A stretch of DNA of 64,000 bases. Origin: Opitutia bacterium (GTDB lineage Bacteria > Verrucomicrobiota > Verrucomicrobiia > Opitutales > UBA953). Of the stretch, positions 38,395-48,636 are shown in pieces. The position numbers were made by a program, and so were the translations under genes. The stretch spans positions 208,501-272,500 of the forward strand of contig BGOI01000001.1 in NCBI GenBank assembly GCA_003569165.1. Direction: 5' to 3'. Under the pieces are notes generated by a model that ran no database searches, had not been told where the DNA came from, and worked only from the letters and a program-made list of their open reading frames with translations. Numbering within the stretch: position 1 is the first letter of the stretch; each line of letters starts with the position of its first letter.

Positions 38395-39474
38395 TTACTT
38401 CGCCGCGGGATAATCCGTATATCCCTTCGCGCCGGAGGCGTAGAAGGTGGCTTCGTCGGGGGTGTTGAGCGCGAGGTTCTCCCGCAGGCGACGCGGGAGA
38501 TCGGGATTGGCGAGGAACGGCACGCCATAAGCGACGGCGTCCGCCCAGCCCTCGGCGATGGCCTGCTCGGCCTGCGCGCGATCGAAGCCGCCGGCGGTGA
38601 TGAGCACGCCTTTGAAATCCTTACGCAGCTCCTTGGGACCGACGCCGTCCTTGGCGCCGTGCGCGATATCCTGGGCGGTAACGCGCGTGACGTGGGCGTA
38701 GGCGAGTTCGAGCTTGGAGAGTTCGCGGAGAAGGTAACCGAAGGTCTCGGTCGGATTGGCGTCCGACATGTCATTGAACACGCCGCCAGGCGAGAGGCGG
38801 ATGCCCACGCGATCGGAGCCCCAGATGGAGATGACGGCATTAGCGACCTCGATCGTCAGGCGGGCGCGCGCGGCGAGGGAATTGCCGTAGCCGTCGGTGC
38901 GGGTGTTGGTTCCGCTGCGGAGGAACTGGTCGAGCAGGTAGCCGTTGGCGTTGTGAATCTCGACGCCGTCGAAGCCGGCTTCCTTGGCGAGGCGGGCGCC
39001 CTTGACGTATTCGGCGACGATGCCGGGGATCTCTTCGATGTGCAGGGCACGGGGGACGACGTAGTCGGCCATCTCCTTGCCGGTCCAGAGCTGGCCCTTC
39101 GGCTTGATGGCAGACGGGGCAACGGGGAGTTCGCCGTTCGGCTGGTAGTCGGGGTGCGAAATGCGGCCGACGTGCCAGAGCTGCAGGAAGATGCGGCCGC
39201 CCTTGGCGTGCACGGCGGAGGTGACCTTCTTCCAGCCCGCGACCTGCTCGTCGGTGTAGATGCCCGGGGTATTCGGGTAGCCATGGCCGCGGGGCGAGAC
39301 CGTGGTGGCCTCGGCGATGATCAGGCCGGCGCTGGCGCGCTGGGCGTAATATTCGGCCATCAGGTCCGTCGGGACGTTGGCGCCTTCGGCGCGGCAACGG
39401 GTAAGCGGAGCCATCAGGACGCGGTTCGGCAGCGTGAGGGCACCTACTTTGAAAGGAGAAAAGAGGGAGGACAT
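38395..39474 (-). CDS. NADH:flavin oxidoreductase / Old Yellow Enzyme family
   Basis: MSSLFSPFKVGALTLPNRVLMAPLTRCRAEG ... LWHVGRISHPDYQPNG; FDGVEIHNANGYLLDQFL. Confidence 0.92.
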   Translation of the reverse strand: MSSLFSPFKVGALTLPNRVLMAPLTRCRAEGANVPTDLMAEYYAQRASAGLIIAEATTVSPRGHGYPNTPGIYTDEQVAGWKKVTSAVHAKGGRIFLQLWHVGRISHPDYQPNGELPVAPSAIKPKGQLWTGKEMADYVVPRALHIEEIPGIVAEYVKGARLAKEAGFDGVEIHNANGYLLDQFLRSGTNTRTDGYGNSLAARARLTIEVANAVISIWGSDRVGIRLSPGGVFNDMSDANPTETFGYLLRELSKLELAYAHVTRVTAQDIAHGAKDGVGPKELRKDFKGVLITAGGFDRAQAEQAIAEGWADAVAYGVPFLANPDLPRRLRENLALNTPDEATFYASGAKGYTDYPAAK

Positions 39475-39539
39475 TTGAGTGAAGAGAAGGGAGAGGGGGT
39501 AGGGATAGGGGTGGGGGTGGGAAAGGCAAGGAGGTGAAG

Positions 39540-39865
39540 AAGGTGGTGGCGGTTGGCGGATTGCGGTTAGCGGATAGGGAGAGGCAGAGGTTTCGAGGAC
39601 CTGAGGGCAGGAGGACTCGAGGACTCGAGAATTCAATGGAGGGCTGAGTTGATGACGGATGACAGAATACCCGAACCTGCACCTGAACCTGAAAACCCGT
39701 ACCAAGTACCTGACGGCCGAGACCTGAGACCTGAAAGTGTTTCTGACCCCAGCCAATCATCCGGTCTCCGGTTTCCCCTTGAGCGGGCAACATCCCGCCA
39801 CCTGCCACCCAGGGCTGCCACCCGCCACCTGAAATGAATTCCACCTAGGTCGTGACGCGGTCCCG
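39540..39865. repeat. Intergenic repeat mosaic, inverted relative to 16501-16796
   Basis: GGCGGTTGGCGGATTGCGGTTAGCGG; GAGGACTCGAGGACTCGAG; GATGACGGATGACAGA; CCCCAGCCAATCATCCGGTCTCCGG; inverted GGTGGC module; GTCGTGACGCGGTCCCGACCCTAC. Confidence 0.6.
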
Positions 39866-40048
39866 ACCCTACCCACGCAATGCATACCTGCCGATCGACT
39901 TCACAAAGGTTCAATTAGGTTCATCGCCCAACCGCTACCCGCTAACCGCCCACCGCTATCACCCCGAAGCCTCCGGCTTCGCCCCATTAATCTTCCCTCT
40001 CTAGCCGTAGACCCCTAAAAGTGCCTTACGCCTCCCGCGTCGTCTGTC

Positions 40049-41752
40049 ATGTCCGTCCCTCCTCCCCTTCCCTTGGCCCGTACCACCCAACCTACCTATA
40101 TCATCGGCCACAAGAATCCCGATGCCGACGCGATCTGCTCCGCCCTCGCCTACGCTGCCTTCAAGGAAGCTTCCGGTCAGTCCGGCTTCAAGCCCGCCCG
40201 TTGCGGTAACTCTAACGCGCGCATCGACGCGATTCTGCATCGTTTCGGCGCTACGCTCCCGGAATTCGTCGGCGACGTCATCCCGCGCATCGAAGACATC
40301 ATGCACCGAGACCCTTTTAAGGTCAGCGTCGATGACACGTGCGCCCGCGCGCTTGAGCTCCTCGACCTGCATGACGTCCGTGCCCTGCCGGTCGTCGGCA
40401 CCGACGGCCGTCTCGAAGGCTACGTCTCCATCTTCAGCCTCGGCGACTACTTCATCCCGAAGCCCAAGCGCGCCACGGCGATGCGCAAGGTCACCAGTTC
40501 GATCAACGCGATCATCCGCTCCATCGGCGGCGTCGAAGTGGTCTCCTACGATGCCACGTCCGTCGACGAACTGTATGTCCGCGTCGCGGCCATGGAACTC
40601 GAATCCTTTGGCAAGTCGGCGACCGTCGAAGGCATTCCGAACAACAAGAGCGTCATCGTCGTCGGCGATCGTTCCGACGTGCACCTACGCGCCATCGAGA
40701 TGGGCGTACGCATCATCATCGTCACCGGCGGCCACCGCATGAAAGCCGACGTCCTCGAGCGCGCCAAGGCCGCCAAGGTCTCCGTCGCCTATGCCGACAC
40801 CGACAGCGCCACGACCGCCTGGGCCGTCCGCGCTTCAACCCTCGTCGGCGGACTCGTGCAGCGCGACGCCTTCACCTTCAAGCCGCAGGAAAAACTCTCC
40901 GTGGCCCGCCGCCGCATCGTCCAGAACCCGGCCCTCATCTGTAATGTGGTCGACGAGGATGGCCACCTGCTCGGCGTCTTCACCAAGACCGACATCATCA
41001 ACCCGCCGCGCGCCAAGCTCGTGCTCGTCGACCACAACGAGCTCTCGCAGGCTGTCGATGGCGCCGCGGAAGTCGAGATCACCGAGGTCGTTGACCACCA
41101 CCGCCTCGGCAACGCGCCGACGCATCAGCCCATCCTCTTCATCAACCGACCGCTCGGCTCCACCTGCTCGATCGTCGCGGACATGTTCCGCACCGCCGAC
41201 CTGAAGCCCACGCCGCAGATCGCCGGCCTGATGATGTGCGGCATCATCTCGGACACCCTACTCCTGCAGAGCCCGACCACCACGCCGCTCGACGCCGACC
41301 TGCTCCAGTGGCTCTCCCGCCTGGCCGACGCCGATGCGCGCTCGCTCGCTGACATGATCTTCAACGCTGGCTCGGTCTTATCGACCCTCAGCCCCGCCGC
41401 CGCCGTCCGTGCCGACTGCAAGCTCTACACCGAAGGCGAACGTCGCTTCTCCGTCTCACAGGTCGAAGAACTCGGCTTCACCAACTTCTGGAAATGCGAA
41501 GACGCGCTCCTCGAGGCCCTCGAGCAATACCGCATGGAGAACGGCCTGAGCTTCTCCTGCCTACTCGTGACCGACATCGACACCCAGAGCTCGCTCTTCC
41601 TGATCCGCGGCGACGCCGAAGTCGTCCAGGCCATCACGTACCCGCAGAAGCGGCCGCCGGACATCTTCGACCTGCCTGGTATCGTGAGCCGCAAGAAGCA
41701 GCTCATGCCCTACCTGGGTAGTCTCCTCGGCAGCACGAACGAAAGCGCATGA
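40049..41752 (+). CDS. Putative manganese-dependent inorganic pyrophosphatase with CBS and DRTGG-like insert
   Basis: DHH-family IIGHKNPDADAICSALAYA; VVDHHRLGN; CBS-like IMHRDPFKVSVDDTCARALELLDLHDVRALPVVGTDG. Confidence 0.88.
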   Translation: MSVPPPLPLARTTQPTYIIGHKNPDADAICSALAYAAFKEASGQSGFKPARCGNSNARIDAILHRFGATLPEFVGDVIPRIEDIMHRDPFKVSVDDTCARALELLDLHDVRALPVVGTDGRLEGYVSIFSLGDYFIPKPKRATAMRKVTSSINAIIRSIGGVEVVSYDATSVDELYVRVAAMELESFGKSATVEGIPNNKSVIVVGDRSDVHLRAIEMGVRIIIVTGGHRMKADVLERAKAAKVSVAYADTDSATTAWAVRASTLVGGLVQRDAFTFKPQEKLSVARRRIVQNPALICNVVDEDGHLLGVFTKTDIINPPRAKLVLVDHNELSQAVDGAAEVEITEVVDHHRLGNAPTHQPILFINRPLGSTCSIVADMFRTADLKPTPQIAGLMMCGIISDTLLLQSPTTTPLDADLLQWLSRLADADARSLADMIFNAGSVLSTLSPAAAVRADCKLYTEGERRFSVSQVEELGFTNFWKCEDALLEALEQYRMENGLSFSCLLVTDIDTQSSLFLIRGDAEVVQAITYPQKRPPDIFDLPGIVSRKKQLMPYLGSLLGSTNESA

Positions 41753-44085
41753 GCGCCGAAGAAGTCCTGCTGAAGTTCCTCGGTAAGCCCGGCTACAAGC
41801 CGATGCGTCTCGAGGCCATCGTCCAAGCCCTCGGTGGCGATAAGGAAGACCTCCGTCGCCTGAGCAAGACGATCCCGCGCCTCATCAAGGCGGGTGCCGT
41901 CGTGACCGTCAAAGGCCACCTGCTCGCCCTGCCCTCCGCCGGTTTCTCCCCCGTCGGCGCCGGCGCTCCGGCGCGCAAGCAAGCATCCGATCTGCTCGAA
42001 GGCACCATCCTCTTCCGCCCGAGTGGCTCCGCCCGCGTGGTCTTCGACGCCGTCCCTGGCTCGCCGCCTCGCGAACAGTTGCACATCGACGCTGACGATA
42101 CGCACGTCGCGCTCCACGGCGATCGCGTGCTCATCAAGCTCAACGCCAATCGCCGTGATCGTAACGGCGACGACTGGGGCACGGGCACGGTGGTCAGCAT
42201 CGTCAAGCGCGCCCTCACCCAGCTCACCGGCACGATCGGCAACAACCGCCTGCAGTGGTTCGTCGTCCCCGACGATCCCCGCATCTCGCGCGAAATCATC
42301 GTGCGCGACCCTGCCCGCGCCGGCCTCACGCCCGCCCCGAAGTCTGGCGACAAAGTCGTCGTCCGCCTCGACGTCTGGGAACGGCGTAACCTCAACCCCA
42401 CCGGCACGGTCACCGAAGTCCTCGGCGTCACGCACACGCCGATGGCCGAGTACCTCGCCATCCTGCGCCGCTACGGCCTCCGCCCGGAATTCCCGCCCGA
42501 AGTCGCCGCCGCGGCCAACTCTTTCGGCAAGACGGTGCAGAAGGCAGATTGCGTCGGCCGCGAAGACTTCCGCCAGATTCCGACGATTACCATCGACCCA
42601 GATGACGCCAAGGACTTCGACGACGCCCTTTCGGTCGAACGCACGGCCAACGGCAACGTCCGTGTCGGCATCCACATCGCCGACGTGTCCTCCTATGTGA
42701 AGACCGGCTCGCCCCTCGACGTCGAGGCGCGCGAACGCGGCAACTCCACCTACCTCGTCGGCACGGTCATCCCGATGCTCCCGCACGCGCTCTCGAGCGG
42801 ACTGTGCTCGCTCGTCGAAGCCGAAGACCGCCTGGTGAAGACCGTCATCTGCGAGTTCACTCCGGACGCCCGCCTGGTGAAAACCGAGTTCGCGAACTCC
42901 GTCATCCGCAGCGTCAAGCGCCTCACCTACAAGCAGGCCTACGGCTTCCTGCAGCATCTCACCAAGGACGAGATCCGCGCCCTGCCCGCGCCTCCGCCGC
43001 ACCAAACCGGCTCGCCCGGACGCCCGCTCGCTGAGCTGACCGACGCCGAACTGGATCTGATCCAGGGCATGATTGATGACCTCTGGAGCATCGGCAAGAT
43101 CCTCCGCGCCGAACGCTTCCGCGCCGGGTCGCTCGACCTGGAGATGAAGGAGATCAAGATCTACTGCGACAAGGACGGCTGGGCCGACCGTACCGAGGTC
43201 GTGCAGCACGACGAATCCCACCAGCTCATCGAGGAGTTCATGCTCCTCGCCAATGAGAGCGTCGCGACCGCCCTCGACAAGGTCTCCATCCCTCACGTCA
43301 ACCGCGTGCACGACGACCCCGACCCCGAGAAGCTCGCCGCCCTCCGCGAAGAACTCGCCGGTAATGGCTTCCAGGTCGGCGACCTCACGCACCGTTCCGA
43401 GATGGTCAAGTTGCTCGCCAGCCTCAAGGACCGCGAAGACGGTTACACCATCCGCATCCAGCTCCTGCGCTCACTCAAGCAGGCCTGCTATCGCCCGTCG
43501 CCGGATGGCCACTTCGGACTGGCGAAGCTGCACTACTCGCACTTCACGTCGCCAATCCGGCGTTACTCCGACTTGCTCGAGCACCGCATCTTCGACGCCT
43601 ATATCCAGAAGCACGGCGTGCGTTCCGCCTCCAAGGAACCGCTGCGTTCACCGGGTATCGGCGAACTGACGCGTTCGTGCGAACACATCTCGATTACCGA
43701 GCGTAACAGCTCCGAAGCCGAACGCGATTCGGTGAAGATCAAGCTCCTCGAGCTCTTCGAACGCGAGGCCGCCCGACCCGACAAGCGCCCGTTCGAGGCC
43801 ACGATCACCGACGTGAAGCCCCACGGCCTCATGGTCGAGCTCAACGCCTCGCAGGCTTACGGCCTTGTACACATGTCGACGCTCACCGACGACTACTACC
43901 GCCTGAACGACCGGGGCAATATGCTCGTCGGTAGCCGCACTGGACGGAAGTTCATGCCCGGCGGCGTCATCCAGGTGACCGTCGACCGCGTGGATCGCTT
44001 CAAGCGCCAGGTCGATTTCCGGCTCTACGACGGACGCTTGGCCCAGAAGCCGCGCGGACCGGAACGGAGGAAAGGACAACGCTGA
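41749..44085 (+). CDS. rnr: Ribonuclease R
   Basis: ITIDPDDAKDFDDALSVE; HIADVSSYVKTGSPLDVEARERGNSTYL; C-terminal S1 domain; 778 aa. Confidence 0.95.
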   Translation: MSAEEVLLKFLGKPGYKPMRLEAIVQALGGDKEDLRRLSKTIPRLIKAGAVVTVKGHLLALPSAGFSPVGAGAPARKQASDLLEGTILFRPSGSARVVFDAVPGSPPREQLHIDADDTHVALHGDRVLIKLNANRRDRNGDDWGTGTVVSIVKRALTQLTGTIGNNRLQWFVVPDDPRISREIIVRDPARAGLTPAPKSGDKVVVRLDVWERRNLNPTGTVTEVLGVTHTPMAEYLAILRRYGLRPEFPPEVAAAANSFGKTVQKADCVGREDFRQIPTITIDPDDAKDFDDALSVERTANGNVRVGIHIADVSSYVKTGSPLDVEARERGNSTYLVGTVIPMLPHALSSGLCSLVEAEDRLVKTVICEFTPDARLVKTEFANSVIRSVKRLTYKQAYGFLQHLTKDEIRALPAPPPHQTGSPGRPLAELTDAELDLIQGMIDDLWSIGKILRAERFRAGSLDLEMKEIKIYCDKDGWADRTEVVQHDESHQLIEEFMLLANESVATALDKVSIPHVNRVHDDPDPEKLAALREELAGNGFQVGDLTHRSEMVKLLASLKDREDGYTIRIQLLRSLKQACYRPSPDGHFGLAKLHYSHFTSPIRRYSDLLEHRIFDAYIQKHGVRSASKEPLRSPGIGELTRSCEHISITERNSSEAERDSVKIKLLELFEREAARPDKRPFEATITDVKPHGLMVELNASQAYGLVHMSTLTDDYYRLNDRGNMLVGSRTGRKFMPGGVIQVTVDRVDRFKRQVDFRLYDGRLAQKPRGPERRKGQR

Positions 44086-44136
44086 CGCATGGAGGACTCG
44101 AGGACCAGAGGCCCCGAGGACAGGAGTAATTTGAGG

Positions 44137-44382
44137 GTGGGACAGCACCACGTGCTGTCCTTTTTTGGGGGCATCATTCTCGGGTGGCAGGTGGCAGCCC
44201 CGGGTGGCAGGTGGCGGGATGCACCGGGGTAGGGGCGCGACTGCGTCGCGTCCGTGGGCGGACGGAGGTTGGAATATCGAAAAAGTCCGCCCGGTGAGTC
44301 GCACGTTCCTATGCGAACGGCGGCCATGGCAATGGCCGCCCTACCCGAGGCAGGCTAGGACAGCACGTGGTGCTGTCCCTAC
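44137..44382. repeat. ~250-bp composite intergenic element, copy 2
   Basis: Same module order as 38100-38350; internal doublet 44229-44344; outer inverted ACAGCAC hairpins. Confidence 0.7.
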
Positions 44383-44409
44383 CTAAATACACCTCCGGCC
44401 CTCCTGTCC

Positions 44410-45135
44410 TCAGGCCCTCGAAATAAGCCTCCCCCAAGCTCTCGCGTAATCGCCAGCGGCTTTGCCGAGGCGGATGCGGCCGGCGTCATCGTCGGTCCAC
44501 TTGACGGAAATCTCGACGAGCCTGGCGCCCGTGCGCGCGAGGCGCACGAAGGCTTCGGCGCCGAAAGAGAAACCGCGCGCGTCGGCAGGTATCTGCAACG
44601 CCGCAAAAGTAGAACGACGGACGAGCTTCAGCCCGCAGCCGGGATCGGTCATGCGCGCCCCAGGCAGCATCCGCCAGAAACACGAAAGCGTCGCGGAGAT
44701 GAACGAACGTTTCCACGTACGACCGATGACCTGCGAATCGCGATGCCAGCGCGAGCCCGCGACCAGGTCGGCCTTGCCTTCGGAGATCAGGCGATAACCT
44801 CGCACGAGCGCTTCGGGATCCGTCGCCATGTCGGTATCGCAGTAAGCCAGGACGTCGTAACCTTCTGGGGCGGACTCCCAGGCTGAGAAAATTGCGACAC
44901 CCTTGTCGCCATGGTCGCAAGCGCGATGGTAGACGACGCGATAAGGAATCTTAGCGGCGGACTCGATGGCCACGGCCCGCGTCCAATCAGTAGAGCCGTT
45001 GTCCGAGACCACGATGAGCACGTCCGGGCACTGGTGGGCCTGCAGGCTTTCGGCCAGCCGAGCTAGGCCAGGACCGAGGCGGCGCTCCTCATTGCGCACA
45101 GGAATGACGATCAAGAGGGGCATCCGGGAGCCCAT
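44410..45135 (-). CDS. Family 2 glycosyltransferase (dolichyl-phosphate-sugar synthase-like)
   Basis: LLIVIPVRNEERRLGPGLARL...VSDNGSTDWT...AYCDTDMATDPEALVRGYRLI. Confidence 0.85.
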   Translation of the reverse strand: MGSRMPLLIVIPVRNEERRLGPGLARLAESLQAHQCPDVLIVVSDNGSTDWTRAVAIESAAKIPYRVVYHRACDHGDKGVAIFSAWESAPEGYDVLAYCDTDMATDPEALVRGYRLISEGKADLVAGSRWHRDSQVIGRTWKRSFISATLSCFWRMLPGARMTDPGCGLKLVRRSTFAALQIPADARGFSFGAEAFVRLARTGARLVEISVKWTDDDAGRIRLGKAAGDYARAWGRLISRA

Positions 45136-45181
45136 AAAATCTCTGATTTCCCGAATGATTACAACCTAAGTCTCAACAAGA

Positions 45182-45227
45182 TGAGACTGATTCTCAATTA
45201 TTATTTGACATATGAGAGTGAGTCTCA
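45182..45227 (+). promoter_or_regulatory. Two Fur-like 7-1-7 inverted repeats around a TTGACA -35
   Basis: TGAGACTgATTCTCA (45182-45196) and TGAGAGTgAGTCTCA (45213-45227); TTGACA at 45205-45210. Confidence 0.6.
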
Positions 45228-45250
45228 TTATCAAGAGGGTCTTCAACCCT

Positions 45251-46060
45251 ATGAAAGCCCTCCTCACCACACTCACGCTCGCTTCGGCTGCCACGGCCAT
45301 CGGTTGCGACAACCCCTTCGGCTACTCCTACCTCACGGAAACTCTCAAGCCCGGGAAAATCGAAATCGTCCAGTGGGTGACCGGCCGCCTCGGCCGCAAC
45401 CTCGGCAGTGGCTATGATGCGCGCTACCGCGGCTTCGACCTAAAGACGGAAGTCGAATGGGGCATTTCGGAAAACGAGCAGCTCTCCGTCTACGTCAACT
45501 CCCGCTACTTCGAACAGACTTCGCGCGACGGCCTGCTCTTCGATGGCTTCCAGATCGCGTATAAGAAGATGCTCTCGAATCCGGACACTCAGGATTGGGG
45601 CGTGGCGTTCTACATCGAGCCAGGCTATTCGCAGGTGAGCTCGAAGAACGGCGCGCACCGCGACCAGCTCAAGCTCGAGACCAAGCTTCTCCTCCAACAT
45701 AATTTCGGCACGAGCGACGCATGGATCTACGCCGCCAATATCATCGGCGAACTCGAGCACGAGACCGCCACGCACGCCGACACGGTGAAGTTCAAGCTTA
45801 CCCAGGGCCTAGCCTGCGCCGTCGGAGCTAACTGGTATCTCGGGGCTGAGGCGATCGTCGAAGCCGAATGGGCCGAACTCAACGACCATCAATACACCGC
45901 CGTACTGGCTGGACCGTGCGTGCGCTACCAGAGCGGCGGCTTCTTCTCGACGTTCACCGTCTTGGCTCAAGTGACCGCCACCCCAGCGAACAAAGGCGAC
46001 CTTAACGTCACCAAGAAATCGCCTTACGAAACGCGCCTCCGCGTCGGCTACGAGTTCTGA
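45251..46060 (+). CDS. Exported outer-membrane beta-barrel-like protein (DUF6662-like)
   Basis: Signal-like N-terminus; alternating beta pattern; C-terminal ..RLRVGYEF ending in F. Confidence 0.65.
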   Translation: MKALLTTLTLASAATAIGCDNPFGYSYLTETLKPGKIEIVQWVTGRLGRNLGSGYDARYRGFDLKTEVEWGISENEQLSVYVNSRYFEQTSRDGLLFDGFQIAYKKMLSNPDTQDWGVAFYIEPGYSQVSSKNGAHRDQLKLETKLLLQHNFGTSDAWIYAANIIGELEHETATHADTVKFKLTQGLACAVGANWYLGAEAIVEAEWAELNDHQYTAVLAGPCVRYQSGGFFSTFTVLAQVTATPANKGDLNVTKKSPYETRLRVGYEF

Positions 46061-46136
46061 GGAACGCCTAACGTCGGTCGTTCAATGGGTAAGGACAGCA
46101 CCACATGCTGTCCTATTTTGTTGGGTTCGCATATAG

Positions 46137-46190
46137 GTAGGGCCGAGCATCCCTGCTCGGCCGCGGCCGGCCAAGGATGGCCAGCCCTAC
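46137..46190. repeat. GTAGGG...CCCTAC short doublet (E10)
   Basis: GTAGGGCCGAGCA-TCCC-TGCTCGGCC ... GGCCAAGGATGGCCAGCCCTAC. Confidence 0.65.
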
Positions 46191-46252
46191 CCGAGGCAGA
46201 GATACTCAACTCAAGAGGAGACCGGGAACCGGATGATTGGCTGGGGCCGGAG

Positions 46253-46369
46253 GTAGGGACGTGATTGCCATCACGTCCGTGGGCGGACGGAGGTTGGAAT
46301 ATCGAAACAGTCTGCCCGGCGATACGGACGTGCCGCGGCGAACGGCGGCCATGGCAATGGCCGCCCTAC
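46253..46369. repeat. GTAGGG...CCCTAC doublet (E9), 117 bp
   Basis: GTAGGGACGTGAT-TGCC-ATCACGTCC ... GGCGGCCAT-GGCA-ATGGCCGCCCTAC. Confidence 0.7.
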
Positions 46370-46519
46370 CCATAACAGGTAACAGCGGTTGGGCACTCAA
46401 AGCGAGACTGTAAACCCGAGTTAATGCTGCGGGAAAATGTCCCCAGCAAACCATCCGGTCTCCGGTTTCCCTTGTCTCTTACAAACCGCCAACCGCTAAC
46501 CGCCACCACCTATCAAAGC

Positions 46520-48403
46520 CTATTTCAGCCCCGCCTTCACCGTCGCCAGCATCTGGTCGGGCGAGAGGCCGTTGGCCGCGCGGAGGGTCTTCACGTCGCT
46601 CGCATGGCCGACGAATCGATCGGGCCAGCCGAGGCGGACCATCGGCGTGCGCACGCCGTGTTCGGCGAGCACCTCGAGCGCGCCCGTGCCGAAACCGCCG
46701 GTGACGGCGCCGTCTTCGAGCGTGACGATGAGCTTGGCCGACTTGGCCTGCTCGACGAGTAAGGTAGCGTCAATGGGCTTGGCGAAACGCGCGTTAACGA
46801 CGCCGACGGAAAGACCGGTCTCGGCAGCGAGCTTATCAGCAAGCGCCTGGGCTTCGGGTACCAGCGTGCCAAGCGCCCATAACTGGACGTCGACACCGGC
46901 GCGGAGGACTTCGGCTTTGCCGAGCGGGATGAGCGCCGGCTGCGCTTTGATCGCCTTGCCGGCGGCGGCGCCGCGTGGGTAGCGGATGAACATCGGCGCG
47001 CCGGACTTAAGGGCGGTGTGGAGCATGTCCGAGAACTCGTCCTCGTCCTTCGGCTGCATCAGCGTGACGTTCGGGACGCAGCGCAGGTAGGCGATGTCGA
47101 AGAGACCGTGGTGCGTCGGGCCATCGCTCGGCGAGACGCCGGCGCGATCCATACAGAAGGTGACCGGCAAGCGCTGCAGGCAAACGTCATGGATGACCAT
47201 GTCGTAGGCGCGCTGCATGAAGGTGGAGTAGATCGCGCAGACCGGGCGGAGATCGCGGGCCGCGATGCCGGCGGCGAAGAGCGCGGCGTGCTCCTCGGCG
47301 ATGCCGACGTCATGATACTGCCCGGGGAGTTCCTTCTTCAGCTGGTTGAGGCCCGTGCCCGAAGGCATCGCGGCGGTGATACCGACCACGCGAGAGTCGG
47401 CCTTGGCTTCGCGCACGAGCAGCGCGCCAAAGACATCCTGCCACGCCTTGGGCGCGCCAGGGGCGCCGGAAGCGAGCGAGTCGCCCGTCTCCGGATCGAA
47501 GGCGCCCGTGCCGTGGAATTTTTCCGGGTTCTTCAGCGCGGCGCCGAGGCCGCGGCCCTTCTCCGTGCGGACGTGCAGGAGGATCGGACCAGTGGAGTCC
47601 TTACAGAAATTGAGGTAACGCTCGAGCGCACCGAGGTCATGCCCGTCAATCGGTCCGACGTAGCGCACGCCGTACTGCTCGAAGAGGGAGGAGCTGTGCG
47701 TATACCAGTTCTTCACGTGGCGCTTGAAGCTGCGGCCGAAGTCCAAGACCTTCGTACCGAAACGCGTCTTGCCGAGCAGTCGCTTCAAGCCCTGCTGCGA
47801 ATTATTATAGGGGCGCGTGACGATCAGGCGGCTCAGGATATCAGCGACCGCGCCGACGTTGCGGTCGATGGACCACTCATTGTCGTTGAGTACGATGACC
47901 AGGCGCTTGGTCGATTTCGCGGCGTTATTGAGCGCCTCCATCGTGACACCGCAGGTGAGGGCCGCGTCGCCGATGAGGGCGACGACGTGCGAATCCTCAC
48001 CGAGGCGATCACGCGCGTTGGCGAGGCCGACGGCGGCGGAGAGCGCCGTGCCAGCATGGCCGGCGCCGAAGACGTCGTGCAGGCTCTCCTCGCGGTTGAG
48101 GAAGCCGCTCAGGCCACCCGTCGTGCGGATACCGTCGAAGTCGGTGCCATTACGACCGGTGAGGAGCTTGTGCACGTAGCCCTGGTGGGCCACGTCGAAG
48201 ACGAACTTGTCCTGCGGCGTACCGAAGACGCGGTGCAGTGCGATCGAGAGCTCGACCACGCCGAGATTGGGACCGATGTGACCGCCGTTCTTGGCGGTGA
48301 CGGCGACGAGACGTTCGCGGATCTCCTGGGCGAGCAACGGGAGTTGCTCGGGAGCGAGGGCCTTGACGTCTGCCGGCCCGCGGATGGACGCGAGGAGCGA
48401 CAT
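46520..48403 (-). CDS. dxs: 1-deoxy-D-xylulose-5-phosphate synthase
   Basis: KNGGHIGPNLGVVELSIALHRVF; GDAALTCGVTMEALNNAA; VCLQRLPVTFCMDRAGVSPSDGPTHHGLFD. Confidence 0.96.
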   Translation of the reverse strand: MSLLASIRGPADVKALAPEQLPLLAQEIRERLVAVTAKNGGHIGPNLGVVELSIALHRVFGTPQDKFVFDVAHQGYVHKLLTGRNGTDFDGIRTTGGLSGFLNREESLHDVFGAGHAGTALSAAVGLANARDRLGEDSHVVALIGDAALTCGVTMEALNNAAKSTKRLVIVLNDNEWSIDRNVGAVADILSRLIVTRPYNNSQQGLKRLLGKTRFGTKVLDFGRSFKRHVKNWYTHSSSLFEQYGVRYVGPIDGHDLGALERYLNFCKDSTGPILLHVRTEKGRGLGAALKNPEKFHGTGAFDPETGDSLASGAPGAPKAWQDVFGALLVREAKADSRVVGITAAMPSGTGLNQLKKELPGQYHDVGIAEEHAALFAAGIAARDLRPVCAIYSTFMQRAYDMVIHDVCLQRLPVTFCMDRAGVSPSDGPTHHGLFDIAYLRCVPNVTLMQPKDEDEFSDMLHTALKSGAPMFIRYPRGAAAGKAIKAQPALIPLGKAEVLRAGVDVQLWALGTLVPEAQALADKLAAETGLSVGVVNARFAKPIDATLLVEQAKSAKLIVTLEDGAVTGGFGTGALEVLAEHGVRTPMVRLGWPDRFVGHASDVKTLRAANGLSPDQMLATVKAGLK

Positions 48404-48636
48404 CAGCCCTGCGAATCTTCGCCGCGCTTACCCAGCTGCTCGATGCGGAGTTCCGCGGCCTCGAGCGACTTCTGGCAGGACTTCAGCAGGCGCATGCCTT
48501 CCTCATATTTCGCCACGAGCTCGTCGAGCGAGACGTCGCCGGACTCGAGGGATTCGACGAGCTGCTCGAGCTTCTTCAGTTCGGCCTCGAAGCCTTCCTT
48601 GCCGGAGGCCGAGGCGGGTTTCTTGTCCGCGCACAT
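48403..48636 (-). CDS. xseB: Exodeoxyribonuclease VII small subunit
   Basis: FEAELKKLEQLVESLESGDVSLDELVAKYEEGMRLLKSCQKSLEAAELRIEQL. Confidence 0.93.
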   Translation of the reverse strand: MCADKKPASASGKEGFEAELKKLEQLVESLESGDVSLDELVAKYEEGMRLLKSCQKSLEAAELRIEQLGKRGEDSQG

